From positions 1 to 11,209 of the forward strand of contig NZ_SJDU01000038.1 of the NCBI RefSeq assembly GCF_005518285.1: a stretch of 11,209 nt of DNA. Reading direction: 5' to 3'. A program made the translations under genes and the position numbers. The stretch comes from Brachyspira catarrhinii. GTDB lineage: Bacteria; Spirochaetota; Brachyspiria; Brachyspirales; Brachyspiraceae. The notes beneath the pieces were generated by a model, which saw only the letters and a list, made by a program, of their open reading frames with translations, made no database searches and was not told the origin of the DNA. This document shows, one piece after another, positions 1-6,737 of this stretch. The number at the start of each line of letters is the position of its first letter. The first letter of the stretch is position 1.

Positions 1-39
1 TTTAGTTATAAATAAATTTATTAATAGGAGGATATTCGT

Positions 40-525
40 ATGAAGAATATCAAAACAATTTTAATCGCAGTATTATCGTTTATGCTCTTGTTTTCGGTAA
101 GCTGTAAGAATGAAGACAAAACAGGAGGAGGAGAAGATTATTCCGTGCCAACCGCTACGGGCGACCCCGCTACCGATTTAACGGATGGCAATTACACGGG
201 AACTCTTAACCGAACGGCGCAAGTGGGAAGCACAACGGAAGACATGCCGACTATTGACGGTTTTTACTTGAACATAGCTGGCAATAAGGCGGAAAGCGGG
301 CTATTTGGAGCGTTAGCAAATGCGGATATATTAAAATCTGGTTCGGAATATTCCGCTTATGGCGAAACTAATGAGGAAGGATTGATTACCAAAGAGTATA
401 TCAAATTCACCGTTTCTGGCGACAACATAGCGATTACTTATATTGTGGCAGTTTCGGCTAACGGACAAAATTATAAACTTACCTATGAAGGCACTTTGAC
501 TAAAGATACTTCGACAGGTAGTTAA
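40..525 (+). CDS. small secreted lipoprotein of unknown function
   Basis: The 161-residue product starts with a basic N-terminus (MKNIK), a hydrophobic stretch (residues 7-20) and a Cys at 22 in the context FSVSC. This fits a lipoprotein signal peptide with the relaxed lipobox common in spirochaetes. A Gly-rich, acidic linker follows (about 26-35), then a region with many short beta-type segments and no Cys, suggesting a compact beta-rich domain carried on a lipid anchor. The start is well supported: AGGAGG at 26-31 lies 8 bases before the ATG. By hand count the gene is about 42% GC, and about 53% over 121-300, clearly above most neighbours. That could reflect strong codon selection in a highly expressed surface protein, or acquisition. 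It is convergent with ddl and ends at two hairpins. I do not recognise a named family. The lipoprotein call is firm; the function is unknown. Confidence 0.82.
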   Translation: MKNIKTILIAVLSFMLLFSVSCKNEDKTGGGEDYSVPTATGDPATDLTDGNYTGTLNRTAQVGSTTEDMPTIDGFYLNIAGNKAESGLFGALANADILKSGSEYSAYGETNEEGLITKEYIKFTVSGDNIAITYIVAVSANGQNYKLTYEGTLTKDTSTGS

Positions 526-528
526 TAA

Positions 529-546
529 AAGTTTTCGTTAAAACTT
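529..546 (+). repeat. AT-rich perfect hairpin after the lipoprotein gene
   Basis: AAGTTTT (529-535), loop CGTT, then AAAACTT (540-546) form a perfect 7-bp stem starting 4 bases after the stop codon. It is AT-rich and has no clean T-run, so it is more likely a 3'-end-protecting or accessory hairpin than the main terminator. Confidence 0.45.
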
Positions 547-558
547 CTTGAAATTAAA

Positions 559-590
559 GGCATCGTATTTATTGCGGTGTCTTTTTTATT
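559..590 (+). terminator. intrinsic terminator between convergent lipoprotein gene and ddl
   Basis: GGCATCG (559-565) pairs with CGGTGTC (575-581) as seven pairs including two G-T wobbles, with a 9-base loop, followed by TTTTTTATTT. It terminates the forward lipoprotein transcript. Read on the other strand the same stem is followed by TTTAATTT, so it may also stop the ddl operon, more weakly. Both convergent genes end within about 35 bases of it. Confidence 0.7.
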
Positions 591-607
591 TGCAAACAAT
601 AAATAAT

Positions 608-1576
608 TTAATCTCTATAACTCAAACCCAATACATATAAGGCTATATCTTCAAATTTTATATTTACGCTTTTTGCCATAGCGGGAATGTCGGACGTGTT
701 AGTCATTCCGCTTTGAGTGTTTACTTCCATCAAATAAATATTGCCCTTTTCGTCTATTATCGCGTCAATTCTGCAAAGTCCTTCGCAACCCAAAATATTA
801 TAAGCGGAAGAGCAAATTTCAATAACTTTTTTTTCTATTTTTTTATCAATTTTCGCGGGAACTTCCAATTCCGTTTTGCCCGCCGTATATTTTGCGTCAT
901 AATCGTATATTTCGTTTTTCGTATTTATGCCGAGTATTGGAAAAATATATATTCCTTTATTTTCTCTCACAAGTCCAACCGTTATCTCTTTTCCTTTTAT
1001 ATAAGGCTCGATAAAATAATCGGAAATTTTTTCTATTTTTTTTATATTCTCTTCAAATTCTTTTTTATTTTTTATTAAAGAAACTCCCACGCTCGAACCG
1101 TTTGATATAGGTTTTAATATTAAAGGAAATTTTATTTTATTGTTTTCATTATTATAAAAATCTTTAAGCAAAATAAAATCCGCCGTTGGAATATTCGAAG
1201 ATTGCCAAATTCTCTTCGTATAAACTTTATTCATACAAACCGAACTTACCAAAGTATTTTCGCCCGTATATTTTATATTGAGACAATCCAAAAGTCCTTG
1301 AATAGAACCGTCCTCTCCAAAAGTGCCATGCAAAATATTATAGCAATATTCGACTTTTTCTTTTTTTAGAATGTCGACAAGCTGATAATGATTTTTCACA
1401 TCGATTAAAATGCAATTATCTTTTAACTCTTTAAAACTTGTAAGAGCTTTATAAATATTTTCTCCGCTTCTTAAAGAAACTTCTCTCTCTTCGCTGATTC
1501 CTCCGTAAAGAACGGCAATTTTTTTATTTTGAAATTTTTTTAAAATATTCTTTTTCGATTCTTCGCTTAAAATCAT
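608..1576 (-). CDS. ddl: D-alanine--D-alanine ligase
   Basis: This cytoplasmic ATP-grasp ligase joins two D-alanines for the peptidoglycan stem peptide. Its 322 residues are of usual family length. Motifs in order: LYGGISEEREVSL (23-35, with the Glu that binds the first D-Ala), HGTFGEDGSIQG (83-94), KPISNGSSVGV (155-165, ATP-binding Lys and Gly/Ser loop), EPYIKGKEITVG (190-201), YDYDAKY (224-230), CRID (268-271) and the Mg-binding E284/N286. Tyr at 230 in AKY is the residue typical of D-Ala rather than D-lactate ligases. The final motif is odd: where the family normally has N-T-x-P-G-M-T...S-L-V-P, this protein reads NTQSGMTNTSDIP, losing the Pro and replacing Leu after the substrate-binding Ser (S295) with Asp296. 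AGGGA lies a few bases before the ATG. It is the last gene of the reverse-strand series, 53 bases after a small HicB-like gene. The family call is secure; the acceptor substrate is less so. Confidence 0.93.
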   Translation of the reverse strand: MILSEESKKNILKKFQNKKIAVLYGGISEEREVSLRSGENIYKALTSFKELKDNCILIDVKNHYQLVDILKKEKVEYCYNILHGTFGEDGSIQGLLDCLNIKYTGENTLVSSVCMNKVYTKRIWQSSNIPTADFILLKDFYNNENNKIKFPLILKPISNGSSVGVSLIKNKKEFEENIKKIEKISDYFIEPYIKGKEITVGLVRENKGIYIFPILGINTKNEIYDYDAKYTAGKTELEVPAKIDKKIEKKVIEICSSAYNILGCEGLCRIDAIIDEKGNIYLMEVNTQSGMTNTSDIPAMAKSVNIKFEDIALYVLGLSYRD

Positions 1577-1629
1577 ATCGTCCCTTTTTAATTAAATACT
1601 AAAAATAAGAAATCTATATACGATTACAA

Positions 1630-1917
1630 TTATATAATGTCGCATATAGATTGTATAATATTAAACTTTTTTCTTTCCCGCTCGCTTAAAGCCGCGTATT
1701 TCGATTTGTAAACGATTTCGTTTGCCAGAATCATAAACTGCTCTTTTATATTTTCCGCCGCTTCTTTCGGAGTTTTTCCTCTCGCCCTTATCGCCAAATC
1801 GTCATTAACTATCAAATAATTTCCGCTTTCGATTTCAATCAAATAGCCTCTTAAATAAGTTTTAAAATGAAAATCGTCCGTATCGTTAAAATTTAATTCT
1901 ATTCTTTTTTTAGCCAT
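1630..1917 (-). CDS. small HicB/UPF0150-like protein, no toxin partner
   Basis: The 95-residue soluble protein has a segment (about 21-62) of two short beta strands ending in NDDLAIRARG, then KTPKEAAENIKEQF. That resembles the HicB/UPF0150 pattern of beta hairpin, Gly-x-Thr-Pro-x-Glu-Ala, helix. The usual Pro-Asp-Leu-Pro-Gly-Cys stretch is absent, so the match is partial. A charged C-terminal helix follows (about 70-90). The ATG overlaps the upstream lipoprotein stop in TAATG, implying translational coupling, and GGGG lies about 8 bases before it. No HicA-like small toxin gene adjoins it, so an antitoxin role is not supported. It could be a housekeeping protein using the same fold. The gene is probably real given its tight packing; the function is unknown. 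Confidence 0.7.
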   Translation of the reverse strand: MAKKRIELNFNDTDDFHFKTYLRGYLIEIESGNYLIVNDDLAIRARGKTPKEAAENIKEQFMILANEIVYKSKYAALSERERKKFNIIQSICDII

Positions 1918-2702
1918 TAGTTTATCCCCGCCTTTTGTGAATAATTTTCGTTAGTCAAGCCAAATGTTTTTTGAGTAAAAAGTATATCGTTCGTGCTGAA
2001 AGCGTATGGAACTCTTTCTTTAAGCCCGACTATTCCGTTCGATATAGCTTGATTTATTATAGTATAAAGTTCTTCTCCATGCCTCTGCTGATATTTTACG
2101 ACATCTGCAATAATTATTTCGTAAGCCGTTTGTCTCGTTGGCGAACCCGTATCTCCTATTATATGGTAGGATTTGCCGTTTAATCTGTCAACCCAAAGAT
2201 AACTTCCGTTAGCCTCGTAAACTCTAAAATCTATTATTATATTCTGCGCCCAAAACGACATATAAGAATTGGCAAACATTATTCCGTCATAATTATTTAA
2301 TATTTTATTCGCCGTCTCTTCGTCCAAAATATTCGCCGCCAAAGTTCCCGTAGCCGCCACATAATCCGCTCTAAATATGGAATGATTCGACAATTTTGAA
2401 AATTCCTGTTTTCCCAAAGCCTCTTCCAAAGTTATAAGTTTAACCAAATTATTTTGAGAATTGAAATTGGTAATAAAACTTCCCAAAACAAAATCGGCGT
2501 ATATTTCCGTATTCAAATATTTTAATTTATCCAAATTTTGATTAGTCATATTTTTAGGAAATGTAAAAGAAGCGATTACAATATTTCTTTCTTTGCTTAT
2601 GATATTATCGACTACAACATAAGATTGTCTCATATTCGCACACGATAAAAAAAGGCATAAAAAAATAAATATAATAAAAAACAAAAATAATTTTTTATTC
2701 AT
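1917..2702 (-). CDS. envelope lipoprotein, possible CsgG/LpoB-like fold
   Basis: The 261-residue product has a basic start (MNKK), a very hydrophobic stretch (5-19) and Cys21 in LFLSC, so it is a likely lipoprotein. The mature part has the layout seen in CsgG/LpoB/TolB-N-type domains: a strand RNIVIASFTF (39-48), a long helix, a strand VKLITLEEAL (87-96), then RADYVAATGTL (111-121), which resembles the 'GADYVxxG' turn of that group, and later a strand pair IIIDFRVYEANGSYLWVDR (155-173) resembling the 'lrlyDaxtGxvlW' hairpin. The C-terminal 35 residues are extended and polar. The start overlaps the upstream HEAT-lipoprotein gene by 8 bases and the stop overlaps the next gene, so it is translated as part of a chain ending in ddl. 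The lipoprotein call is good. The fold assignment is pattern recognition only; a link to peptidoglycan synthesis is inferred from ddl. Confidence 0.75.
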   Translation of the reverse strand: MNKKLFLFFIIFIFLCLFLSCANMRQSYVVVDNIISKERNIVIASFTFPKNMTNQNLDKLKYLNTEIYADFVLGSFITNFNSQNNLVKLITLEEALGKQEFSKLSNHSIFRADYVAATGTLAANILDEETANKILNNYDGIMFANSYMSFWAQNIIIDFRVYEANGSYLWVDRLNGKSYHIIGDTGSPTRQTAYEIIIADVVKYQQRHGEELYTIINQAISNGIVGLKERVPYAFSTNDILFTQKTFGLTNENYSQKAGIN

Positions 2703-3312
2703 CCACGCTTCCTTTTCTGTATTCTATAACTTGGCTGGCTGTCGATTTTACCGCATAATCCGAATCGCCCGAGGATAACAAATTTAAAGCTCTGTCGACT
2801 CTCGCGTCTTTATAATCTTTCAAAGATTCTATAGCCGTTATTCTCACCCATTTATTTCTGCTCGATAAACTATCCAAAATAGGATTCAAAAGTTCGGGAG
2901 AGTTAATATTTCCCGCTACTTTCAAAGCCTCCATTTGAACTTGCAAATCTGTGTCGGAAATCGCTCTTTTGATGCTGTCAATAGCTTCGGGATTGCTTGC
3001 CGCAAGTTTTCCAAGCCCCATAACCGCCAGACATCGCACATTAAAATCGGGGTCTTCAACGCTCGCTTTCAAAAAATCGCTATAAGCCACATCTGTTTCC
3101 AAATTGCTTAAAACCCACATCGCCTCCGCTCGCACTTCTCTATTTCCGTTTTGGGCGGCATTTAAAACTTCCAAAAGCACTTCTTCGTTTTTAGGATTTT
3201 TTGCCAATTTTCTTTCCGCTCTATTTATATCTTCGATTCTTCTTAAAGTGACATTTTTCTGCGAACATGAAATTAACAATATAAACGATAAAATATATAC
3301 AAAATTTTTCAT
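2695..3312 (-). CDS. HEAT-repeat lipoprotein
   Basis: The 205-residue product has a short signal (MKNF, hydrophobic 4-14) and Cys16 in LLISC, fitting a lipoprotein. The mature chain is almost wholly helical and carries about five HEAT/PBS-type repeats, seen as recurring 'x-x-V-R-x-x-A-x-x-x-L' cores at REVRAEAMWVL (58-68), FNVRCLAVMGL (90-100), LQVQMEALKVA (123-133), KWVRITAIESL (154-164) and YAVKSTASQVI (186-196). Such repeats form a curved scaffold for protein binding, here presumably on the periplasmic face of a membrane. AGGA overlaps the region just after the alaS stop, 11 bases before the ATG, a rather long spacing. The gene follows alaS by 16 bases and overlaps the next lipoprotein gene by 8. 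No catalytic motif is visible; an adaptor or assembly role is inference. Confidence 0.82.
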   Translation of the reverse strand: MKNFVYILSFILLISCSQKNVTLRRIEDINRAERKLAKNPKNEEVLLEVLNAAQNGNREVRAEAMWVLSNLETDVAYSDFLKASVEDPDFNVRCLAVMGLGKLAASNPEAIDSIKRAISDTDLQVQMEALKVAGNINSPELLNPILDSLSSRNKWVRITAIESLKDYKDARVDRALNLLSSGDSDYAVKSTASQVIEYRKGSVDE

Positions 3313-3328
3313 TAATAAATAAATCCTG

Positions 3329-5932
3329 TTATTTAATTTCTAACAATTTATTTTTTATTTTATTTATCTCTTCTTTTGCCTTATCAATATTTTCAATCGA
3401 GCCTTGAGCGAAAGAATCTTTTCCGCCTCCTCGTCCTCCAGCAACGGAAATAATCTCTTTTATAATAGAATTTGCGGATAAATTTTTTAACGGTTTTCCC
3501 GTAATTTGAACGAGTATTGAATTTGCCGAATCTGTTTTGCTAATCATTATAGCAACGGAATCTTTCACTCTTTCCTTTATCGTATCCGCATATAATCTAA
3601 TATTTTTTATATCCTCGTTAAACTCCAAATTGTAAAATCTGCTTCCGTTTATTGTTTCATAATTATCCATAAATAAATTTGCGGAAGAGCCAGAGGTTTT
3701 TAAGCCTTTATTTTCTTTTTGAAGTTTCCTTATTTCGTTTTGTAAATTTTCCGCTCTTATATTGAGTTCTTCCACTTTTGAAGCACCCAATATATGAGTC
3801 AAACTCTTCACTTTATAAAAAAGATTTGTCGATTCTCTCGCCGCTTTAATTCCCGTTATAGCCTCGATTCTACGAACTCCGCTTGCAACCGAACCTTCGC
3901 TAACTATATGAAAATAACCGACTTGAGCCGTATTTGTCAAATGACTTCCTCCGCAAAGTTCCACAGAAAAACCGTTTCCTATATTTAGTATTCTAACCGT
4001 ATCTGGATATTTTTCCCCGAATAAAGCTTTCGCCCCCGAAGATATTGCCTCTCCTTTCGGCATAAATTTTATTTCGGCGGGCATAGATTTGAATACTATT
4101 TCATTAACTTGATTTTCTATCGATATTAAAGTTTCTTCGTTTATCGAATCTGGATGAGTGAAATCGAATCTTAAATAATCTTCGCAGACGAAACTTCCCG
4201 CTTGATTTATATGGCTTCCCAAAGTTAGCTCCAATACTTTTTGTAATATATGAGTCGCCGTATGATTTTTTCTGATTGAATTTCTTCTATCAATATCGAC
4301 AAATAATTTAACTTTTTCTCCGACTTTCAAAGAATAATTATCGCAGTCGACTATATGAACAATCGAGTTTTCTTTTTTTTGCGCGTCTATAACTTTAATT
4401 TTTTCGGATTTTGAATTTTCAATATATCCCGTATCTCCGACTTGCCCGCCCATCTCTCCGTAAAAAGGCGAAATATCGGTTATAATAATCGCTTGAGAAT
4501 TTGTCGCTCTTTCTTTTTTATTTCCGTCTTCGTATATTCCGATAATTTTTGCATCGACTCCGTTTATAATAGAATCGTAATCTTCGCCGATATATTTCGT
4601 TTCAAAATTTTCAACATAATCGAATTTTGATTTTTTATCCGCTCCAGTTCCTCTGCTTCTTTTTCTTTGGAATTCCATCGCTTCTTCAAAACCTTCCTTA
4701 TCGACAGTAAAACCATGCTCGCTCGCTTCTTCTTCTGTTATATCCAATGGGAGTCCGTAAGTGTCGAAAAGCATGAAAGCGTCCGAACCTTTTATAATTT
4801 TATCTTTAGAATATTCCATTACCGAATAAAGTTTATTCATTCCCGCGGAAATCGTATTGATAAATTTGTTTTCTTCTTCTTTAAGAATTTTTTTTATATT
4901 ATTTTCTTCTTTAGGCAGATTATCGTATATGCTCCCGTAAACATTTATAACGGAATCTGAAATTTCATTTAAGAAAGCGTTTTTATAACCAAAATCGTTT
5001 GCGGTTTTTAAGGCTCTTCTTAAAAGTCTTCTTAAAACATAACCTCTTCCTTCGTTGGACGGAATGCAACCTTCCCCGATAACGAATACCAAAGCTCTTA
5101 AATGGTCGGCGATTAAATTTATTTTAGTTTTATTTTTATCTTCGTATTTTATATTTAATTTTTTTGAAATTGCATCGACAATCGGCTTCATTACATCGGT
5201 TTGATAATTGCTTTCGACTCCCTGCATGATATAGCATAATCTTTCGAGTCCCATTCCCGTATCGATTCCCACATTTTGAAGAGGAGATAATTTTCCGTCA
5301 GTATCTTGAAAAAATTCGTTGAAAACTAAATTCCAAAATTCCAAATATCTTTCGCAATCGCAACCGACATAACAATCGGGTTTATGGCAGCTTTTTTCTT
5401 CGCCCATATCTATATAAAGTTCGCTGCAAGGTCCGCAAGCGCCAGAATCTCCAGCGGGTCCCCAGAAATTATCTTTTTTTCCAAGCCTGACTATTTTTTC
5501 TTTTGAAATTCCTATTCGTTTATTCCAAAGTTCAAAAGCTTCGTTATCCTTCTCGTAAACCGAAACATATATTTTTTCTTTCGGAAGATTAATCACTTCG
5601 GTTGAAAATTCCCAAGCGAATTCTATCGCTTCTTTTTTGAAATAATCGCTCATAAAACAGAAATTGCCGAACATTTCAAAAAAAGTATGATGCCTTGCCG
5701 TTTTGCCAATATTTTCCAAATCGGATAATCTGAAACATTTTTGTATTGTAGCCACTCTCGAATACGGAGCTTTTTTTATTCCCGCATAATAAGGTTTGAA
5801 TTGCAACATTCCAGCGGTAGTGAATAATAAACTCGGGTCGTCTATCGGTATTAAGGAAGAGGATTTTTCTATCGCATGTTTTTTGCTCTTGAAAAACTCT
5901 TTAAATTTTTCCCTTAATTCTAAATGGTTCAT
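3329..5932 (-). CDS. alaS: alanine--tRNA ligase
   Basis: AlaRS charges tRNA-Ala with alanine in the cytoplasm and hydrolyses mischarged Ser- and Gly-tRNA-Ala. At 867 residues it is full length (E. coli about 876). The class II catalytic core is visible at TTAGMLQFKPYY (38-49), KCFRLSDLENIG (65-76) and TARHHTFFEMFGN (78-90), with the motif 3 region at GIDTGMGLERL (222-232). The editing domain has the zinc pattern HTATH (H557, H561) and CGGSH (C660, H664). The C-Ala domain ends in AGGRGGGKDSFAQG (831-844). The activation loop is the short 'R-x-x-D-L-E' form rather than the longer 'GGKHNDLE' form. A Cys-rich stretch CHKPDCYVGCDC (182-193) precedes FWNLVF, as in a known subset of bacterial AlaRS. 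GGAG lies 5 bases before the ATG, and a candidate promoter sits at 5977-6005. recX is 80 bases upstream, and the next gene starts 16 bases downstream. Confidence 0.97.
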   Translation of the reverse strand: MNHLELREKFKEFFKSKKHAIEKSSSLIPIDDPSLLFTTAGMLQFKPYYAGIKKAPYSRVATIQKCFRLSDLENIGKTARHHTFFEMFGNFCFMSDYFKKEAIEFAWEFSTEVINLPKEKIYVSVYEKDNEAFELWNKRIGISKEKIVRLGKKDNFWGPAGDSGACGPCSELYIDMGEEKSCHKPDCYVGCDCERYLEFWNLVFNEFFQDTDGKLSPLQNVGIDTGMGLERLCYIMQGVESNYQTDVMKPIVDAISKKLNIKYEDKNKTKINLIADHLRALVFVIGEGCIPSNEGRGYVLRRLLRRALKTANDFGYKNAFLNEISDSVINVYGSIYDNLPKEENNIKKILKEEENKFINTISAGMNKLYSVMEYSKDKIIKGSDAFMLFDTYGLPLDITEEEASEHGFTVDKEGFEEAMEFQRKRSRGTGADKKSKFDYVENFETKYIGEDYDSIINGVDAKIIGIYEDGNKKERATNSQAIIITDISPFYGEMGGQVGDTGYIENSKSEKIKVIDAQKKENSIVHIVDCDNYSLKVGEKVKLFVDIDRRNSIRKNHTATHILQKVLELTLGSHINQAGSFVCEDYLRFDFTHPDSINEETLISIENQVNEIVFKSMPAEIKFMPKGEAISSGAKALFGEKYPDTVRILNIGNGFSVELCGGSHLTNTAQVGYFHIVSEGSVASGVRRIEAITGIKAARESTNLFYKVKSLTHILGASKVEELNIRAENLQNEIRKLQKENKGLKTSGSSANLFMDNYETINGSRFYNLEFNEDIKNIRLYADTIKERVKDSVAIMISKTDSANSILVQITGKPLKNLSANSIIKEIISVAGGRGGGKDSFAQGSIENIDKAKEEINKIKNKLLEIK

Positions 5933-5976
5933 AATAACTCCGTATTTTGAAAAATTTAAATAACTTTAACTGATTA

Positions 5977-6005
5977 ATGATATAATTAAATATCATATTT
6001 TGCAA
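5977..6005 (-). promoter_or_regulatory. candidate sigma-70-type promoter for alaS
   Basis: On the reverse strand, TTGCAA (6000-6005) and TATCAT (5977-5982) are separated by exactly 17 bases. These match TTGACA at 4 of 6 and TATAAT at 5 of 6 positions. Transcription would start about 40 bases before the alaS ATG, so the alaS-to-ddl series could be expressed independently of recX. The AT-rich background makes chance matches possible. Confidence 0.45.
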
Positions 6006-6012
6006 TAAGAAT

Positions 6013-6636
6013 TTATTGTCTATTATTATTAATAAGATTAATATATTTCCCGAGCAGATTTTTTATATCTTCGTATTTGAAACCTTTTCGCATTAAAGTT
6101 CTAATAATATATTCTTCTTTATTTTCTTTGCTTTCGTAAACTCTATAATATTTTCTTATCGCGTTTTTTAGCGCTTTGCTTTCCGTTTTATAGCTTATAG
6201 AATCCGCGGCTTTTTCTATCAATGAATTTTTTATTTTTGATTTTTTTAGATAATCGATTATAAATCTTTTGCTTTTTCCTTTCAATTTTAACGAATTTAC
6301 GGCAATTTTTACAAATCTTTTATCGTCAATCAAATCGTAATCTTTGCAATATTTGATAGCGTAATTTATGAATCTTTTTTTATGTCCTTTTTGAGATAAT
6401 TTTTCTTTAAGAATATTTTCGCTTACAAAACCTCTTTTTAGAATATTAATCGCCGATTTTTTAGCGGAAGATTCAAAAGCTCTCGCTCTTATATGCGGAA
6501 TTTCTTCGTATTCGAGTTCCATTCCTTCGTATATGTCGAGTTCATAAGTTCCGTTTTTTGGAATCGTGAAAACATCTCCGCCAGAAACTTTTATATATAT
6601 TTTATCGCCTTTGAGTCTCATTTTTAGAATTATCAT
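6013..6636 (-). CDS. recX: RecX-family regulatory protein
   Basis: RecX proteins bind RecA filaments and restrain recombination and SOS activity. The 207-residue product has the family's three-helix repeats. The hallmark is YDLIDDKRFVKIAVNSLKLKGKSKR (100-124), matching the RecX core 'LIDDxRFA...KGxxR'. AINILKRGFVSENILKEKL (62-80) and IIRTLMRKGFKYEDIKNLL (177-195) match the flanking repeats. An N-terminal extension of about 45 residues rich in beta strands precedes the helical part, as in other RecX. No Shine-Dalgarno precedes the ATG at 6636 or the next Met (residue 6). A good promoter match (6643-6670) ends only 6 bases before the ATG, so the message may be leaderless. The recX-alaS order recalls the recA-recX-alaS arrangement of gammaproteobacteria, but recA is absent: the next gene upstream is divergent. 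Codon use is strongly AT-biased, suggesting low expression. Confidence 0.85.
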   Translation of the reverse strand: MIILKMRLKGDKIYIKVSGGDVFTIPKNGTYELDIYEGMELEYEEIPHIRARAFESSAKKSAINILKRGFVSENILKEKLSQKGHKKRFINYAIKYCKDYDLIDDKRFVKIAVNSLKLKGKSKRFIIDYLKKSKIKNSLIEKAADSISYKTESKALKNAIRKYYRVYESKENKEEYIIRTLMRKGFKYEDIKNLLGKYINLINNNRQ

Positions 6637-6642
6637 AAAATC

Positions 6643-6670
6643 AATATATATTAAATTTCGCCTTTTTCAA
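6643..6670 (-). promoter_or_regulatory. candidate promoter for recX, possibly giving a leaderless mRNA
   Basis: On the reverse strand TTGAAA (6665-6670) and TATATT (6643-6648), each 5 of 6 to consensus, are 16 bases apart. The -10 box ends 6 bases before the recX ATG, so the expected start point falls at or next to the start codon. The rest of this 101-base divergent intergenic region is nearly pure A/T, and I found no convincing forward promoter for the mutase gene. Confidence 0.45.
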
Positions 6671-6737
6671 GTATTTAATAATAATTAAAAATAATATAAA
6701 ATAAAAATCATTCAAAATTATTTACGGGAGAATTTTA

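Noticed and set aside
1..16. The 16 bases at the window start (TTTAGTTATAAATAAA) recur in inverted orientation at 10286-10301, each ahead of a ribosome site
   Set aside because: Nearly all A/T, so a match of this length is plausible by chance in an AT-rich 11-kb sequence, and the first copy touches the window edge. Not enough to call a shared regulatory element.
182..240. Possible recent insertion creating the GC-rich part of the first lipoprotein
   Set aside because: No flanking repeats or frame disruption are seen; codon bias explains it as well.
713..1078. Open forward frame of 121 codons opposite ddl
   Set aside because: It is antisense to a well-supported ligase gene, and its product is Phe/Tyr-rich as expected from the complement of Lys/Glu/Asn codons.
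3873..3900. The Cys-rich stretch of AlaRS considered as an unusual inserted zinc site
   Set aside because: The Cys-rich form before FWNLVF (residues 182-193, in DNA about 5354-5389) is known in other bacterial AlaRS, so it is not novel.
4667..4960. Open forward frame of 97 codons opposite alaS
   Set aside because: Antisense shadow of alaS with very Phe/Ile-rich composition and no ribosome site. Similar shadows at 1971, 3104, 3794 and 4442 were dropped for the same reason.
5933..6012. Possible T-box or other riboswitch before alaS
   Set aside because: The gap is only 80 bases, holds no T-box core sequence or terminator hairpin, and is mostly accounted for by a promoter and ribosome site.
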